From: Kosakonia sacchari | GTDB lineage: Bacteria > Pseudomonadota > Gammaproteobacteria > Enterobacterales > Enterobacteriaceae | Assembly (NCBI GenBank): GCA_900109485.1 | Contig: FOAY01000002.1 | Location: forward strand, 432,913-496,912 | Length of the DNA: 64,000 nucleotides | Reading direction: 5' to 3' | Shown: one piece after another, positions 41,692-52,624 of the stretch | Layout: every line of letters starts with the position of its first letter | Position numbering within the stretch: the stretch's first letter is position 1 | Position numbers and translations under genes: made by a program | The notes under the pieces: model-generated | The model's input: only the letters and a program-made list of their open reading frames with translations | Database searches by the model: none | What the model was told of the DNA's origin: nothing

Positions 41692-42936
41692 ATGTTGCGT
41701 TTGATTACCCTTCTGCTGCTACTGGTTACCTGTAGCGCTTCTGCCAGCATTGTCAGTGAACAGCGCATTCCTGCGCGCTATATGCAAACTATCGAGGATG
41801 CCAATATCTGGGCGCAGGTCGGCGACAGAGTGGTGACGGTCGGCAATATTCGCGCCGGGCAAATTCTGGCGGTGGTGCCGGGCGCAGAGGATTACTACGC
41901 CTTTCGCTTCGGCTTTGGCAGCGGTTTTATCGATAAAGGCCACCTGAGCGCGGTGGAAGGTAATCAGCGCGTTGAGGACAGCCTTGGCGATCTGAATAAG
42001 CCGCTGAGTAACCAGAATCTGGTGACATGGCAGGATACGCCGCTGTATACGGCGCCGGATAACCGCAGCGAACAGTTTGGTACGCTGGCGGAAAACCTGC
42101 GTTATCCCATTATTGATAAGCTGAAAGATCGCCTGAACCAGACCTGGTTCCAGATCCGCATCGGTAATCGGCTGGCCTGGGTAAGCAGCCTGGATGCGCA
42201 GGAAGACAGCGGTATTCCGGTGCTGACCTACCATCATATTCTGCACGACGAGGAAAATACCCGTTTCCGTCATACCTCTACTACCACGTCGGTGCGTGCT
42301 TTTACTAACCAGATGACCTGGCTGCGCGATCAGGGATATACCACGCTGTCGATGTATCAACTGGAAGGCTATGTGCGTAACCGGATGAACCTGCCCGCAC
42401 GTTCGGTGGTGATCACCTTTGATGATGGCCTGAAATCGGTCAACCGTTACGCTTACCCGATCCTGCGCGAATACGGTTTTAAAGCGACGGCGTTTATTAT
42501 CTCATCGCGCATTAAACTGAAGCCGCAGAAATGGGATCCGAAGTCGTTACAGTTTATGAGCGTGTCGGAACTGAACAGTATGCGCGACGTGTTTGACGTG
42601 CAGTCGCATACGCACTTCCTGCACCGGGTCGATGACACGATGCACCCGATATTGCTTAGCCGCAGCTACCACAACATTCTGTTTGATTTTAAACGCTCCC
42701 GCCGGGCGCTGGCACAGTTCAACCCACACGTGCTCTATCTTTCATACCCGTTTGGCGGGTATAACGAGATCGCAATAAAAGCGGCCAATGACGCCGGTTT
42801 TCATATGGCGGTCACGACGGTACGCGGGAAAGTGAAGCCGGGCGATAATCCGTTCTTGCTGAAGCGTTTGTACGTGCTAAGAACGGATTCGCTGGAAACG
42901 ATGGCGCGGCTGATCAGTAACCAGCCGCAGGGGTAG
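41692..42936 (+). CDS. yadE: Polysaccharide deacetylase family protein YadE
   Basis: Exported protein of 414 residues (slightly longer than E. coli YadE). It has a signal peptide ([18 protein letters not shown]), a middle region of SH3-like character (about residues 25-165), and a C-terminal NodB/carbohydrate esterase 4 domain. The metal and catalytic motifs [10 protein letters not shown] and QSHTHFLH are present. Substrate unknown. It ends five bases from convergent panD. Confidence 0.94.
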   Translation: MLRLITLLLLLVTCSASASIVSEQRIPARYMQTIEDANIWAQVGDRVVTVGNIRAGQILAVVPGAEDYYAFRFGFGSGFIDKGHLSAVEGNQRVEDSLGDLNKPLSNQNLVTWQDTPLYTAPDNRSEQFGTLAENLRYPIIDKLKDRLNQTWFQIRIGNRLAWVSSLDAQEDSGIPVLTYHHILHDEENTRFRHTSTTTSVRAFTNQMTWLRDQGYTTLSMYQLEGYVRNRMNLPARSVVITFDDGLKSVNRYAYPILREYGFKATAFIISSRIKLKPQKWDPKSLQFMSVSELNSMRDVFDVQSHTHFLHRVDDTMHPILLSRSYHNILFDFKRSRRALAQFNPHVLYLSYPFGGYNEIAIKAANDAGFHMAVTTVRGKVKPGDNPFLLKRLYVLRTDSLETMARLISNQPQG

Positions 42937-42941
42937 GGGAA

Positions 42942-43322
42942 TCAGGCAACCTGAACCGGCACGGCTTTCGCGGTGCGTTTCATTTCGTTGTCGCCGTCAA
43001 AATAGGCCACTTTCGGCTGCCAGCTACGGGCAACCTCATCCGGTACGGAAACGTAGCTGGCGATAATCAGGATATCGCCCACGTCTGCGCAGTGCGCCGC
43101 TGCGCCGTTAACCGAAATAATTCTGGAACCGCGTTCCCCGGCAATCGCGTAGGTTGAGAAGCGTTTGCCGTTGGTCACGTTATAGATATCGATGGCTTCA
43201 TATTCGAGAATACCAGCCGCCTCAAGGAAATCCTGGTCAATGGCGCAGGAACCTTCATAGTGCAGGTCGGCCTGTGTCACTTTGACGCGGTGGAGCTTGC
43301 CTTGCAGCATTGTGCGAATCAT
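42942..43322 (-). CDS. panD: Aspartate 1-decarboxylase proenzyme PanD
   Basis: Makes beta-alanine for pantothenate. It has 126 residues, self-cleaved between Gly24 and Ser25 ([10 protein letters not shown]) to create the pyruvoyl cofactor. Conserved Lys9, Tyr58 and the NGAAAH segment are present. It lies 127 bases downstream of panC on the same strand. In E. coli cleavage needs PanZ, which is not in this window. Confidence 0.98.
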   Translation of the reverse strand: MIRTMLQGKLHRVKVTQADLHYEGSCAIDQDFLEAAGILEYEAIDIYNVTNGKRFSTYAIAGERGSRIISVNGAAAHCADVGDILIIASYVSVPDEVARSWQPKVAYFDGDNEMKRTAKAVPVQVA

Positions 43323-43449
43323 GAGTTAAACCTTCATTACGGATAAGTCAGCTAAAAATGAGGGGCGGCATCCTGCATTTCCCCGCATGCTCATTTCACT
43401 CCCGCCGACCGTGAAAAGTCTTAACGGGAGTTTAGTCCTGGCGAAATTT

Positions 43450-44313
43450 TTACCCTGCCTGACGGGCAAGTTCAACCACTTTATTGTCGATAAGGCGCGC
43501 CTGGCCGAGCCATGCCGCCATTAAAATCACCGCCCGCTGGCTTTGGGTCGAGAGCGCTTCCAGCGTGTCGGCGTCGCGGATCTGAATATCGTCAGCGCGC
43601 AGGCCGGCATCGTTGATTTCCTGCGCTGCAATGGCGATCAGCTCTTCTTCGTCGCTCGCGCCTGCCTGCAATTTCTCCGCAGTGGCATTCATCACTTTGC
43701 TCAATGCCGGAGCGATTTTACGCTCGTCAGCGGTGAGGTAACCGTTGCGTGAACTCAGTGCCAGGCCATCTTTCGCGCGCACTGTCGGTACGCCGACGAT
43801 CTCAATGTCATAGCCCATATCGGCAACCATTTTGCGGATCAGCTGCAACTGCTGGTAATCCTTCTCGCCGAAGCAGGCGATATCCGGCTGTACCAGATTA
43901 AACAACTTGCTGACGATGGTGGAAACGCCGCGGAAATGCCCCGGACGGCTGGCGCCCTCCAGCATGGTGGAAAGGCCCGGTACGTCAACATAGGTTTGAC
44001 CTTCGGTGCCCTGCGGATAGATATCGGCAGGCGCAGGCGCGAAGACAAAATCCACCTTGCGCTTGTTCAGCTTCTCGCAATCATCCTGCAAGGTTCGCGG
44101 GTAGCGCACCAGATCGTCCGGACGGTCGAATTGCATCGGGTTAACAAAAATGCTCACCACTACCACGTCGGCGCGGGCTTTCGCTTCATCGACCAGCTTC
44201 ATATGGCCATCGTGCAGGTTACCCATGGTCGGGACCAGCGCAATGCGTTTCCCTTCCTGACGCAGTCGGCGAATATGCTGACGCAGCAGCGGAAGTGTTT
44301 CAATAATCAACAC
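43450..44313 (-). CDS. panC: Pantothenate synthetase PanC
   Basis: ATP-dependent condensation of pantoate and beta-alanine. The 287 residues (E. coli 283) show the class-I nucleotidyl-transferase motifs [13 protein letters not shown] and the later [13 protein letters not shown]. The start codon is GTG (44311-44313) with AAGGAG seven bases before, as in E. coli. It follows panB by 11 bases. Confidence 0.98.
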   Translation of the reverse strand: MLIIETLPLLRQHIRRLRQEGKRIALVPTMGNLHDGHMKLVDEAKARADVVVVSIFVNPMQFDRPDDLVRYPRTLQDDCEKLNKRKVDFVFAPAPADIYPQGTEGQTYVDVPGLSTMLEGASRPGHFRGVSTIVSKLFNLVQPDIACFGEKDYQQLQLIRKMVADMGYDIEIVGVPTVRAKDGLALSSRNGYLTADERKIAPALSKVMNATAEKLQAGASDEEELIAIAAQEINDAGLRADDIQIRDADTLEALSTQSQRAVILMAAWLGQARLIDNKVVELARQAG

Positions 44314-44324
44314 AACAGGACTCC

Positions 44325-45116
44325 TTAATGGAAACTGTGTTCTTCGCCCGGATAGACGCCGGACTCGACTTCGGCAACATACTGCCTGACCGCTGCGCGC
44401 ATGTCGCCTGCTTCATTGAGGAAATTTTTAGCAAATTTAGGAATATGGCCGCCAGTAATGCCAAAAGCGTCATGCATAACCAGAATCTGGCCGTCGGTAA
44501 CATTGCCTGCGCCAATTCCGATCACTGGAATGGTTAATGCGGCGGTAATGCGCTGCGCCAGCTCAACCGGCACGCACTCCAGCACCAGCAGTTGCGCTCC
44601 GGCGGCTTCCAGCGCCAGCGCATCGTCAAGCAGCCCCTGAGCCGCGTCGCCGCGACCCTGAACTTTGTAGCCGCCGAAAATATTGACGGATTGCGGCGTC
44701 AGGCCGAGATGACCGCACACCGGCACCGCGCGTTCGGTGAGCATTTTTACCGTCGGCGCCAGCCAGCGACCGCCTTCGATTTTCACCATATTGGCGCCTG
44801 CGCGCATCACGATGGCGGAATTCTCAAAGGCCTGTTCCGGCGTGGCATACGCCATAAACGGCAGATCGGCGAGCAGCAGGCATGCCGGAGCACCGCGGCG
44901 CACCGCTTGCGTGTGATAAGCGATATCTGCCACGGTGACGGGCAGGGTGGAATCATGACCTTGTACCGTCATCCCTAACGAGTCGCCAACCAGCATCACG
45001 TTAATCCCTTCTTCGGCAAACAGTTTGGCGAAGCTGTAGTCGTAAGCGGTGATTGTCGCGAAGCGTTTCTTATCCTGTTTACACTTATGCAGCCAGGAGA
45101 TGGTGGTGGGTTTCAT
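44325..45116 (-). CDS. panB: Ketopantoate hydroxymethyltransferase PanB
   Basis: First committed enzyme of pantothenate synthesis, adding a hydroxymethyl from methylene-THF to ketoisovalerate. The ATG at 45116 ([13 protein letters not shown]) gives 263 residues (E. coli 264) and has AGGAAA upstream. Conserved [17 protein letters not shown] and the catalytic Glu region (MVKIEGG) are visible. panB-panC form an operon. Confidence 0.98.
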   Translation of the reverse strand: MKPTTISWLHKCKQDKKRFATITAYDYSFAKLFAEEGINVMLVGDSLGMTVQGHDSTLPVTVADIAYHTQAVRRGAPACLLLADLPFMAYATPEQAFENSAIVMRAGANMVKIEGGRWLAPTVKMLTERAVPVCGHLGLTPQSVNIFGGYKVQGRGDAAQGLLDDALALEAAGAQLLVLECVPVELAQRITAALTIPVIGIGAGNVTDGQILVMHDAFGITGGHIPKFAKNFLNEAGDMRAAVRQYVAEVESGVYPGEEHSFH

Positions 45117-45214
45117 AGTGTTTCCTGATAGTTCAAAGCGTGTTCTGGCGCATTCTATCAGTAACATTCAGGCGGGCAATGATTTTAGGCCGCACAAAGA
45201 GGCGGCAGGGGGAA

Positions 45215-45694
45215 TTACCAGGCGTCGGGTTTTGGCGCGTTGAGCTGTTCCAGCGTGGCGCGCAGCGAAGCACCATCCGGGAAGTGCAGATCGGGAGCAA
45301 TTTCAAACAGTGGCCACAGCATAAAACCCCGGTTTTTCATATCGTAATGCGGAACCGTCAGGCGCTGCGTATTCAGCGTTAAAGAACCGAACAGCATGAT
45401 ATCGAGATCGAGTGTGCGTGGCCCCCAGCGCTCCGCTTTACGTACGCGTCCTTGTTGCAACTCAATCCGTTGGGTGTGATCGAGCAGCGCTTCCGGCGCA
45501 AGTGTTGTTTCCAGCGCCACGGCAGCGTTGAGATAATCTGGCTGATCCGGCGGCCCGAGCGGGGGAGTGCGATAGAGCGAAGAGACTGCCAAAATACGGC
45601 TTTGCGGGATTTCGCCGAGGGCGGCGATCGCCGCGTTGACCTGATCAAGCGGCGATGCGAGATTGCTGCCCAGCGCGATGTAAGCGAGAGTCAC
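45215..45694 (-). CDS. folK: 2-amino-4-hydroxy-6-hydroxymethyldihydropteridine pyrophosphokinase FolK
   Basis: Folate-pathway kinase transferring pyrophosphate from ATP to the pterin. It has 159 residues as in E. coli, with motif [13 protein letters not shown] carrying the Mg-binding Asp residues, and YIALGSNL at the N terminus. The start is GTG overlapping the pcnB stop by four bases (GTGA), so it is translationally coupled to pcnB. Confidence 0.98.
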   Translation of the reverse strand: MTLAYIALGSNLASPLDQVNAAIAALGEIPQSRILAVSSLYRTPPLGPPDQPDYLNAAVALETTLAPEALLDHTQRIELQQGRVRKAERWGPRTLDLDIMLFGSLTLNTQRLTVPHYDMKNRGFMLWPLFEIAPDLHFPDGASLRATLEQLNAPKPDAW

Positions 45695-47088
45695 GCACTG
45701 CCCTCACGGCGCGGCGTACGTTTACGCGGGCGACGGTGACGGCGGCGTTCGGCTGGCTCTTCACCTAAATCATCCAGCATATCTTTTTGAGTGGGCGGCG
45801 CTGAAACCTGGAATTCACCCCACCATTTCGCCAGACGTTGCAGCTCGCCGTTGTTTTCCGCTTCGGCGCGCAGCGCCAGCAGATCGTAAGCGGCGCGGAA
45901 TTTCGGATGCTCCATCAGCTTCCAGGCGCGTTTGCCCTGGCGGCGGGACATGCGCAGCTGTAGCTGCCAGATATCACGGATAAGCGTCGTAATGCGTTTT
46001 GGAATCGCCAGCGAACGACAGGCTTCGTCCAGCACATCATTCATTGCCAGCGCGAATGCATCGTAATAGGCAAGGCCGCCTTCCTGCGCAATGCGCTGCG
46101 CTTCTTCCAGCAGCGGATACCAGAACATCGCGGCAAACAGGAACGCCGGATTGACGCGCATATCATTGTGGATACGGTTGTCGGTATTCTTCAGCACCTG
46201 CTCAATAATGCGCTCCATCGGGCTGTCACCTTTTTCGGTGAAGTAGCGGGTGATGGTCGGGAACAGAGGCTGGAACAGGCCATATTCGCGCAGTAAGCGG
46301 CAGGTGTCGTAACCATAGCCCGCCTGCAACAGCTTGAGGGATTCCTCAAACAGACGCGCGGGCGGAACATCGTTAATTAATGTGGCAAGACGCGGGATCG
46401 GTTCGGCCGTCTCTTCGCTAATGCGCATCCCCAGCTTGGCGGCGAAGCGCACCGCGCGCAGCATGCGCACCGGATCTTCCCGGTAGCGGGTTTCCGGGTT
46501 GCCAATCAGGCGAATTACGCCCTCTTCCAGATCGCGCATGCCACCGACGTAATCACGCACGGTAAAATCGGCAACGCTGTAATAAAGGCTATTGATGGTG
46601 AAGTCGCGACGCTGGGCATCTTCTTCGATAGAACCGAAGATATTGTCACGCAGCAGCATGCCGTTTTGGCCGCGCTGGGAAATAGAACGATCGGTTTGCT
46701 GTTCGTCGTGGTGGCCGCGGAAGGTGGCAACTTCAATAATTTCCGGGCCGAACATGACATGTGCAAGGCGGAAACGGCGACCGACCAGCCGGCAGTTGCG
46801 GAACAGTTTGCGTACCTGATCCGGCGTGGCGCTGGTGGTGACGTCAAAATCTTTTGGTTTTTTGCCCAGCAATAAGTCGCGCACGCCGCCGCCTACCAGG
46901 TAAGCGTCGTAGCCCGCTTTATTCAGACGATAGAGCACTTTGAGCGCATTTTCACTGATATCTTTGCGGGAAATAGCGTGCTGCTCACGCGGAATAACCG
47001 TCATCTGCGGTTGAGCCAGCGCCTCGACGGCGATGCTCTCTTCGCGGCTTAGCACCTTGCGGCAAAAATTAGCGACTCGGGTAAAAAT
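45691..47088 (-). CDS. pcnB: Poly(A) polymerase I PcnB
   Basis: Adds poly(A) tails to RNA and so promotes decay; also controls ColE1-type plasmid copy number through RNA I. The best start is a rare ATT at 47086-47088, giving [18 protein letters not shown] and 465 residues, the E. coli length. It is preceded by GAGGTG with correct spacing. E. coli pcnB is known to start at AUU, which limits its translation. The catalytic head has [19 protein letters not shown] with the two metal-binding Asp residues. The C terminus is a basic Arg-rich tail ([16 protein letters not shown]) for RNA binding. It overlaps folK. Confidence 0.95.
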   Translation of the reverse strand: MFTRVANFCRKVLSREESIAVEALAQPQMTVIPREQHAISRKDISENALKVLYRLNKAGYDAYLVGGGVRDLLLGKKPKDFDVTTSATPDQVRKLFRNCRLVGRRFRLAHVMFGPEIIEVATFRGHHDEQQTDRSISQRGQNGMLLRDNIFGSIEEDAQRRDFTINSLYYSVADFTVRDYVGGMRDLEEGVIRLIGNPETRYREDPVRMLRAVRFAAKLGMRISEETAEPIPRLATLINDVPPARLFEESLKLLQAGYGYDTCRLLREYGLFQPLFPTITRYFTEKGDSPMERIIEQVLKNTDNRIHNDMRVNPAFLFAAMFWYPLLEEAQRIAQEGGLAYYDAFALAMNDVLDEACRSLAIPKRITTLIRDIWQLQLRMSRRQGKRAWKLMEHPKFRAAYDLLALRAEAENNGELQRLAKWWGEFQVSAPPTQKDMLDDLGEEPAERRRHRRPRKRTPRREGSA

Positions 47089-47172
47089 AGTACACCTCGG
47101 TAGTGTCAAACGTCAGGACAAAAAAATAGCGGCTAATCATAGCTCAGCGCGACGCATTTGAGAATGATGTAT

Positions 47173-48039
47173 TCACATCTGCCCCTCTGGCACGCGGGAA
47201 AGTGACCAATTTTCGACCGCCCGGTTCAGCAACGCTTCGATGCTGAGATCCTGCCACTCATTTGTTACATCCTGGTTCAGAAATTGTAAAGCCCTGATTA
47301 TTATGGGGCGGGGATCGCCGCCAGGCAAGGCAGGGGCATGGTTTTGCTTGGAGAGCTTATTCCCTTGCTCGTTAAGCGCCAATGGTAGATGAATATACCC
47401 CGGCACAGGCCAGCCAAGCTGCTGATAGAGCGAGATTTGCCGTACTGTCGGTTCAATCAGATCCGCGCCGCGAACGATCTCCGTCACGCCCTGAAAATGA
47501 TCGTCGACCACGACGGCCAGGTTGTAAGCGAATAACCCATCACGACGATGAATAATGAAATCTTCCCGCGCCAGTTTTTCATCGGCCACAATGCGGCCGC
47601 GTAGCCGATCGTCAAAATGCAGCACCGGCTGATGTTGCAACAGACGTAGCGCAGCATTTTCCGGGCCGTTGTGGCGGGTGCGGCAATAGCCATCGTAGAT
47701 GCCGCCGATACTCTGGATACGCGCGCGGGTACAGGTACAGAAGTAACTTAATCCGTCACGTTGCAAAGTGGCGAGTATTTCACGGTAGGCATCATGTCGC
47801 TGCGATTGCCACAGCACTTCACCGTCCCAGTGCAGACCGTAGTGTTCCAGCTGACGCAAAATCGTCGCGGCTGCGCCGGGAACCTCACGAGGGGGATCTA
47901 TATCTTCGATACGGACGAGCCAGGCACCCCGATTGGCGCGGGCCTGCAGGTAGCTGCCAAGCGCAGCAATCAATGAGCCAAAGTGCAGTTCACCGGAAGG
48001 AGATGGCGCAAAGCGCCCAATATAGTGTGATTCAGGCAT
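47173..48039 (-). CDS. gluQ: Glutamyl-Q tRNA(Asp) synthetase GluQ
   Basis: Truncated glutamyl-tRNA synthetase paralogue that attaches Glu to queuosine 34 of tRNA(Asp). It has the HIGH-like motif [13 protein letters not shown] and the KMSKS equivalent KLSKQNHAP, with zinc-binding CTCTR...YDGYCR, and lacks the anticodon-binding domain. I choose the ATG at 48039 ([10 protein letters not shown], 288 residues); a TTG four codons upstream is the alternative. No good ribosome-binding site precedes either. It follows dksA across a strong terminator. Confidence 0.95.
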   Translation of the reverse strand: MPESHYIGRFAPSPSGELHFGSLIAALGSYLQARANRGAWLVRIEDIDPPREVPGAAATILRQLEHYGLHWDGEVLWQSQRHDAYREILATLQRDGLSYFCTCTRARIQSIGGIYDGYCRTRHNGPENAALRLLQHQPVLHFDDRLRGRIVADEKLAREDFIIHRRDGLFAYNLAVVVDDHFQGVTEIVRGADLIEPTVRQISLYQQLGWPVPGYIHLPLALNEQGNKLSKQNHAPALPGGDPRPIIIRALQFLNQDVTNEWQDLSIEALLNRAVENWSLSRVPEGQM

Positions 48040-48049
48040 ATCGACAGGC

Positions 48050-48080
48050 AAAAAAATATAGGGCGGGAATCACTCCCGCC
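48050..48080 (-). terminator. Terminator between dksA and gluQ
   Basis: Minus-strand stem GGCGGGA/TCCCGCC (48062-48080) followed after a short AT stretch by seven T (48050-48056). It ends 11 bases before the gluQ ATG, and should reduce gluQ transcription from the dksA promoter. Confidence 0.8.
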
Positions 48081-48130
48081 GTATAAGGCGCACCACGCCT
48101 AAGTGATGCGTCATCAGTGATAGCGGGGGA

Positions 48131-48586
48131 TTAACCCGCCATCTGTTTTTCGCGGATTTCCGCCAGCGTTTTACAGTCGATGCACAGATCGGCAGTCGGA
48201 CGCGCTTCCAGACGACGGATACCAATTTCCACGCCGCAGGATTCACAGAAGCCGAAATCTTCGTCTTCTACTTTTTTCAACGTCTTCTCGATCTTTTTAA
48301 TCAGCTTGCGCTCGCGATCGCGGTTACGCAGTTCGAGGCTGAACTCTTCTTCCTGAGCGGCACGGTCAACCGGATCCGGGAAGTTAGCAGCTTCGTCCTG
48401 CATATGCGTAACGGTGCGATCGACTTCATCCCTGAGTTGATTACGCCATGCTTCAAGAATTCGCTTGAAGTGCGCCAGCTGGGCTTCGTTCATATACTCT
48501 TCGCCCGGTTTCTCTTGATACGGCTCCACCCCAGCGATGGCGAGAATACTCAGGGACGATGTTTTACGGTTTTGCCCTTCTTGCAT
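48131..48586 (-). CDS. dksA: RNA polymerase-binding transcription factor DksA
   Basis: Binds the secondary channel of RNA polymerase and works with ppGpp in the stringent response. The ATG at 48586 ([12 protein letters not shown]) gives 151 residues as in E. coli, with GGAG upstream. The coiled coil holds the tip DPVDRA, and the C-terminal zinc finger has Cys-X2-Cys pairs (CESC, CIDC). It lies upstream of gluQ. Confidence 0.99.
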   Translation of the reverse strand: MQEGQNRKTSSLSILAIAGVEPYQEKPGEEYMNEAQLAHFKRILEAWRNQLRDEVDRTVTHMQDEAANFPDPVDRAAQEEEFSLELRNRDRERKLIKKIEKTLKKVEDEDFGFCESCGVEIGIRRLEARPTADLCIDCKTLAEIREKQMAG

Positions 48587-48760
48587 GTTGCTTCTCCTTA
48601 ACACGCACTATCGATCCCCGTGTGGGGGAAAAATCAGGCCGCTATAAATAACAGATGCTTTTACAGATGGCAAATATCTAAACGTAACACTTGACAAGGC
48701 TGTGAGGAAAAGCGTATTTGCGCACGCGAACAAATCACTGCCCCGTCAAATGCTTGCCCT

Positions 48761-49465
48761 CTATACCGTAAAAGGTAGCGGCAACCTAAGAGTGATATTA
48801 TCGGCAGAAAGTTCCGCTTTATAAGCGATTACTTCTACCCCCTGACGTTGTGCGTCACTCAATAATCGTGCGTATTCCTCGTCAATATGGCGTGCTGGGG
48901 AAAAATGTTCAACGGCAGAGTGCAGGACGGCAAACAGAATTACCGCGCGATCGCCGCTGGCCGCGACGCTCATTAACTCCCGCAGATGCTTTTGTCCTCG
49001 CAGGGTGACGGCATCCGGAAAGTAGCCTGACTGCTGCTCGGCGAGCGTGACCGATTTCACTTCAATATAGCAGTTGCGACGATCCTCTGCCTGTAACAGA
49101 AAGTCAATTCTGCTACGCTCCGCACCATATTTTACTTCGCTTTTCAGCGAGCTATATCCCGTCAGTTCAGGCAGGCGATCGGCGAGAATGGCTTCTTTTG
49201 TTAATGCATTGGCCTGCTGGGTGTTGACGCAAATAAATGCGCCCTGCTGGGTTTGAGTTAATTCCCAGGTGTGTGCATATTTGCGCTTCAGATTTGTCGA
49301 AGTGGAATACCACACCGTATCGCCTGGCGTCGCGCAACCCGTCATCGCTCCGGTATTAGGACAATGCAAAGTCAGGGTTTCACCTTCCGGGGTAATTACA
49401 TCCGCCAGGAAACGTTTATAGCGCTGAATCAGCGTGGCGGATTTAAGCGGCGGAATAAATTCCAT
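48761..49465 (-). CDS. sfsA: SfsA family DNA-binding protein / sugar fermentation stimulation protein
   Basis: 234 residues, as in E. coli SfsA, whose role in maltose gene expression is only partly defined. It has an N-terminal OB-like part ([25 protein letters not shown]) and a C-terminal PD-(D/E)XK-like fold (RIDFLL...[10 protein letters not shown]), suggesting a nuclease ancestry. It lies 12 bases after thpR on the same strand. Confidence 0.96.
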   Translation of the reverse strand: MEFIPPLKSATLIQRYKRFLADVITPEGETLTLHCPNTGAMTGCATPGDTVWYSTSTNLKRKYAHTWELTQTQQGAFICVNTQQANALTKEAILADRLPELTGYSSLKSEVKYGAERSRIDFLLQAEDRRNCYIEVKSVTLAEQQSGYFPDAVTLRGQKHLRELMSVAASGDRAVILFAVLHSAVEHFSPARHIDEEYARLLSDAQRQGVEVIAYKAELSADNITLRLPLPFTV

Positions 49466-49477
49466 AGGAAATCCTTA

Positions 49478-50011
49478 TTATTCTGTTGTAAGCGTCCAGC
49501 GGTTCAGCGGCGTGTAACGCGTGCGTCCCTGGATAAACTGCGATTCATACAGGGAAAATTCGTTGACCGGGAAAGACCAGCGAAACCCCGGCGGCGGGAT
49601 AGCCACCGCGCGGTTGGCGTCACGTAGCAGCGTAATATGCGGATGAAACGGCTGGGGGCTTTGATAACACCCGCTGCGCGAAGCTTGCGCGCGCAGCATA
49701 TCGGCCAGTTGCAGCAACCCGCGCGGCGGCTGGCGCGAGCCGAGCCATATCACTCTGGAGCGCAGCCACTGGCCAGCGTCATCGAGATGAAGCGTAAAAC
49801 CCGGCTGGCGAATGCGCCCGGCCAGCCCTTCCAGCGCCCGCTGCTTTTCCGCGCTGATCTCGCCAAGGAATGCCAGCGTCAGATGCAGGTTTGCTGCCGC
49901 TATCGGGCGTCCGGCTTCGGGGGGGAAGTGCTGCGCGCGCCAGTGAATGACCTGCGTCTGGATGTCGGCAGGCAGTTCGAGGGCGAAAAACAGCCTTTTT
50001 GATTCGGCCAT
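49478..50011 (-). CDS. thpR: RNA 2',3'-cyclic phosphodiesterase ThpR (LigT)
   Basis: 2H phosphoesterase that opens 2',3'-cyclic phosphates and can act as a tRNA half ligase in vitro. The two HxTx motifs are HLTLAFLG (about residue 43) and HITLLRD (about residue 125). Its 177 residues compare with 176 in E. coli. It is divergent from hrpB and followed by sfsA. Confidence 0.97.
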   Translation of the reverse strand: MAESKRLFFALELPADIQTQVIHWRAQHFPPEAGRPIAAANLHLTLAFLGEISAEKQRALEGLAGRIRQPGFTLHLDDAGQWLRSRVIWLGSRQPPRGLLQLADMLRAQASRSGCYQSPQPFHPHITLLRDANRAVAIPPPGFRWSFPVNEFSLYESQFIQGRTRYTPLNRWTLTTE

Positions 50012-50084
50012 GGCGTGTTCTCGGTAATGAATTATGGCGATGGTATACTAGCTGGCCTTCTTATGTGAATCCTCTGGAGCTTTT

Positions 50085-52514
50085 GTGTCCTCACTGCCGG
50101 TTGCTGCTGTTCTGCCCGATATCCTTGCTGCGTTACGTTCCTCTTCTCAGGTGTTGTTGAGCGCGCCGACCGGTGCCGGGAAATCCACCTGGCTGCCGTT
50201 ACAACTGCTGCAGCAGGGGGAGATCAACGGGCGGATTTTGCTGCTGGAGCCGCGTCGCCTGGCGGCACGCAATGTGGCGCAGCGGCTGGCGGAACTGCTG
50301 AATGAGAAACCCGGCGAGACCGTGGGTTACCGCATGCGTGCAGAAACCTGCGTAGGGCCGAATACGCGCCTTGAAGTGGTCACTGAAGGGATTTTGACGC
50401 GCCTGATCCAGCAGGATCCGGAGCTGAACGGCATTGGGCTGGTGATCCTCGATGAATTCCATGAACGCAGCTTGCAGGCGGATCTGGCGCTGGCGTTGTT
50501 GCTGGATCTCCAGCAGGGGCTGCGCGACGATCTTAAATTGTTGGTGATGTCCGCCACGCTGGATAACGAACGTCTGCAAACCCTTTTGCCGCAGGCACCT
50601 GCCATTGTTTCCGCCGGGCGGGCATACCTGGTCGAGCAACGCTATCAGGCGCTGGCAGCGCATCAGCGCTTTGATGAAGCCGTAGCGCAGGTCGTCAGTG
50701 GATTACTGCGCGAAGAACGCGGTTCTTTATTACTGTTTTTACCGGGTGTGGGCGAGATCCAGCGCGTGCAGGAGCAATTGTCCGCCCGCGTCGGCAGCGA
50801 TGTGCTGCTCTGCCCGCTCTATGGCGCGTTGCCGCTTAGCGAGCAACGCAAGGCGATTTTGCCTGCGCCCGCCGGGCAGCGCAAAGTGGTGCTCGCCACC
50901 AATATTGCCGAAACCAGTCTGACCATCGAAGGTATTCGCCTGGTGGTAGACAGCGCGCAGGAGCGCGTGGCGCGTTTTGATCCCCGCAGCGGTTTAACCC
51001 GGCTGGTAACACAGCGTATTAGCGTGGCGTCGATGACGCAGCGCGCCGGTCGCGCCGGGCGTCTGGAAGCGGGGATTTGCGTACATTTATTAAATAAAGA
51101 GCAGGCTGAACGTGCGGCGGCGCAAAGCAGCCCGGAAATTCTGCACAGCGATTTATCCGGCCTGTTGATGGAATTATTACTCTGGGGATGCCAGGATCCT
51201 GCGCAACTTTGCTGGCTGGATCTGCCTCCGGCGACTAATCTGGCGGCGGCGCGCACGCTGCTCACGCAGCTGCGGGCGTTGGAAGAAGGCCGTTTAACGG
51301 CGTTTGGTCAGCGGATGGCCGCGCTGGGTAACGATCCGCGTCTGGCCGCAATGCTGGCGGCGGCTAGAGGGGATGATGAGATCGCGACGGCGGCAGCGCT
51401 GGCCGCCATCCTTGAAGAACCGCCTCGCGGCGGAAACAGTGATTTAAGCGCGGCCTTTTCGCGCACGCAGCCAAACTGGCAACAGCGTGCGCGCCAGCTC
51501 GCCCGTAGGCTGAAAAGCAGCGGGGGAGAAGTGGATATTAGCGCGGTGGCGCCGCTGCTTGCCGGTGCGTTTGCCGATCGTATTGCGCGCAGGCGCGGGC
51601 AGGAAGGGCGTTATCAGCTGGCGAACGGTATGGGGGCGACGCTGGATGCCGACGATGCGCTTAATCGCCATGAGTGGCTGCTTGCACCGTTGTTATTGCA
51701 GGGAAGCCAGTCACCGGATGCGCGCATTTTACTGGCCTTGCCGCTCGATATTGAGGCGCTGATCGCCCGCTGCCCGCAACTGTTGCAGCAATCGGATACC
51801 GTCGAATGGGACGAGGCGCAAGGCACGTTAAAAGCCTTTCGCCGCAGCCGGATTGGCCAGTTAACGGTGAAAGTGCAGCCGCTGGCTAAACCCTCGGAAG
51901 AGGAGCTGCATCAGGCGATGCTTAACGGCATCCGCGAGAAAGGTTTGCACGTTTTGAACTGGACGCCGGAGGCTGTGCAGTACCGTTTACGTTTACACTG
52001 CGCGGCGAAATGGCTGCCGGAAGAGGGCTGGCCCGCCGTGGATGAGGCCTCTTTACTGGAGAATCTGGAGCAATGGTTACTGCCGCAAATGGGCGGTATC
52101 CGATCGCTGCGCGATTTAAAAGCGCTGGATGTTACGCAGGCATTACAAAACACCCTGCCGTGGTCATTACGTCAACGGCTGGATAGTGAACTGCCGGGGC
52201 ATTACACTGTGCCGACGGGAAGCCGGATTGCCATCCGTTATCATGAAGATAACCCACCGGCGCTGGCGGTGCGCATGCAGGAGATGTTTGGCGAAGCGGC
52301 CACGCCGACGATTGCTCAAGGGTGCGTCGCGCTGGTGCTGGAGCTGCTTTCCCCGGCGCAGCGGCCGTTGCAAATTACGCGGGATTTAAGTGCATTCTGG
52401 AACGGCGCTTATCGTGAAGTGCAAAAAGAGATGAAAGGGCGCTATCCGAAACATGTCTGGCCGGACGATCCGGCGAATACCGCGCCGACCCGGCGCACGA
52501 AGAAGTATTCGTAA
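50085..52514 (+). CDS. hrpB: ATP-dependent RNA helicase HrpB
   Basis: DEAH-box helicase of unknown cellular substrate. Its 809 residues equal E. coli. Motifs: Walker A SAPTGAGKST, DEFH box (ILDEFHERSLQADL), SAT, helicase C motifs and QRAGRAGR; the C-terminal HrpB domain ends WPDDPANTAPTRRTKKYS. The start is GTG at 50085 with GGAG nearby. mrcB follows 110 bases later. Confidence 0.98.
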   Translation: MSSLPVAAVLPDILAALRSSSQVLLSAPTGAGKSTWLPLQLLQQGEINGRILLLEPRRLAARNVAQRLAELLNEKPGETVGYRMRAETCVGPNTRLEVVTEGILTRLIQQDPELNGIGLVILDEFHERSLQADLALALLLDLQQGLRDDLKLLVMSATLDNERLQTLLPQAPAIVSAGRAYLVEQRYQALAAHQRFDEAVAQVVSGLLREERGSLLLFLPGVGEIQRVQEQLSARVGSDVLLCPLYGALPLSEQRKAILPAPAGQRKVVLATNIAETSLTIEGIRLVVDSAQERVARFDPRSGLTRLVTQRISVASMTQRAGRAGRLEAGICVHLLNKEQAERAAAQSSPEILHSDLSGLLMELLLWGCQDPAQLCWLDLPPATNLAAARTLLTQLRALEEGRLTAFGQRMAALGNDPRLAAMLAAARGDDEIATAAALAAILEEPPRGGNSDLSAAFSRTQPNWQQRARQLARRLKSSGGEVDISAVAPLLAGAFADRIARRRGQEGRYQLANGMGATLDADDALNRHEWLLAPLLLQGSQSPDARILLALPLDIEALIARCPQLLQQSDTVEWDEAQGTLKAFRRSRIGQLTVKVQPLAKPSEEELHQAMLNGIREKGLHVLNWTPEAVQYRLRLHCAAKWLPEEGWPAVDEASLLENLEQWLLPQMGGIRSLRDLKALDVTQALQNTLPWSLRQRLDSELPGHYTVPTGSRIAIRYHEDNPPALAVRMQEMFGEAATPTIAQGCVALVLELLSPAQRPLQITRDLSAFWNGAYREVQKEMKGRYPKHVWPDDPANTAPTRRTKKYS

Positions 52515-52624
52515 ACCCGGCTGAGCAGCGCGGTGCGCTAAAAATTGAGAGATTTCTTCTTCTGCCCGTTGGCAAAAGAACTGAGAATCAGGCCCTTGCG
52601 CCTGAATGTTGCGGAGAGTAAAGC

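Noticed and set aside
43323-43449. Possible small gene between panC and panD
   Set aside because: No frame with a start and ribosome-binding site; E. coli has a gene (rpnC/yadD) here, but no remnant is visible in 127 bases.
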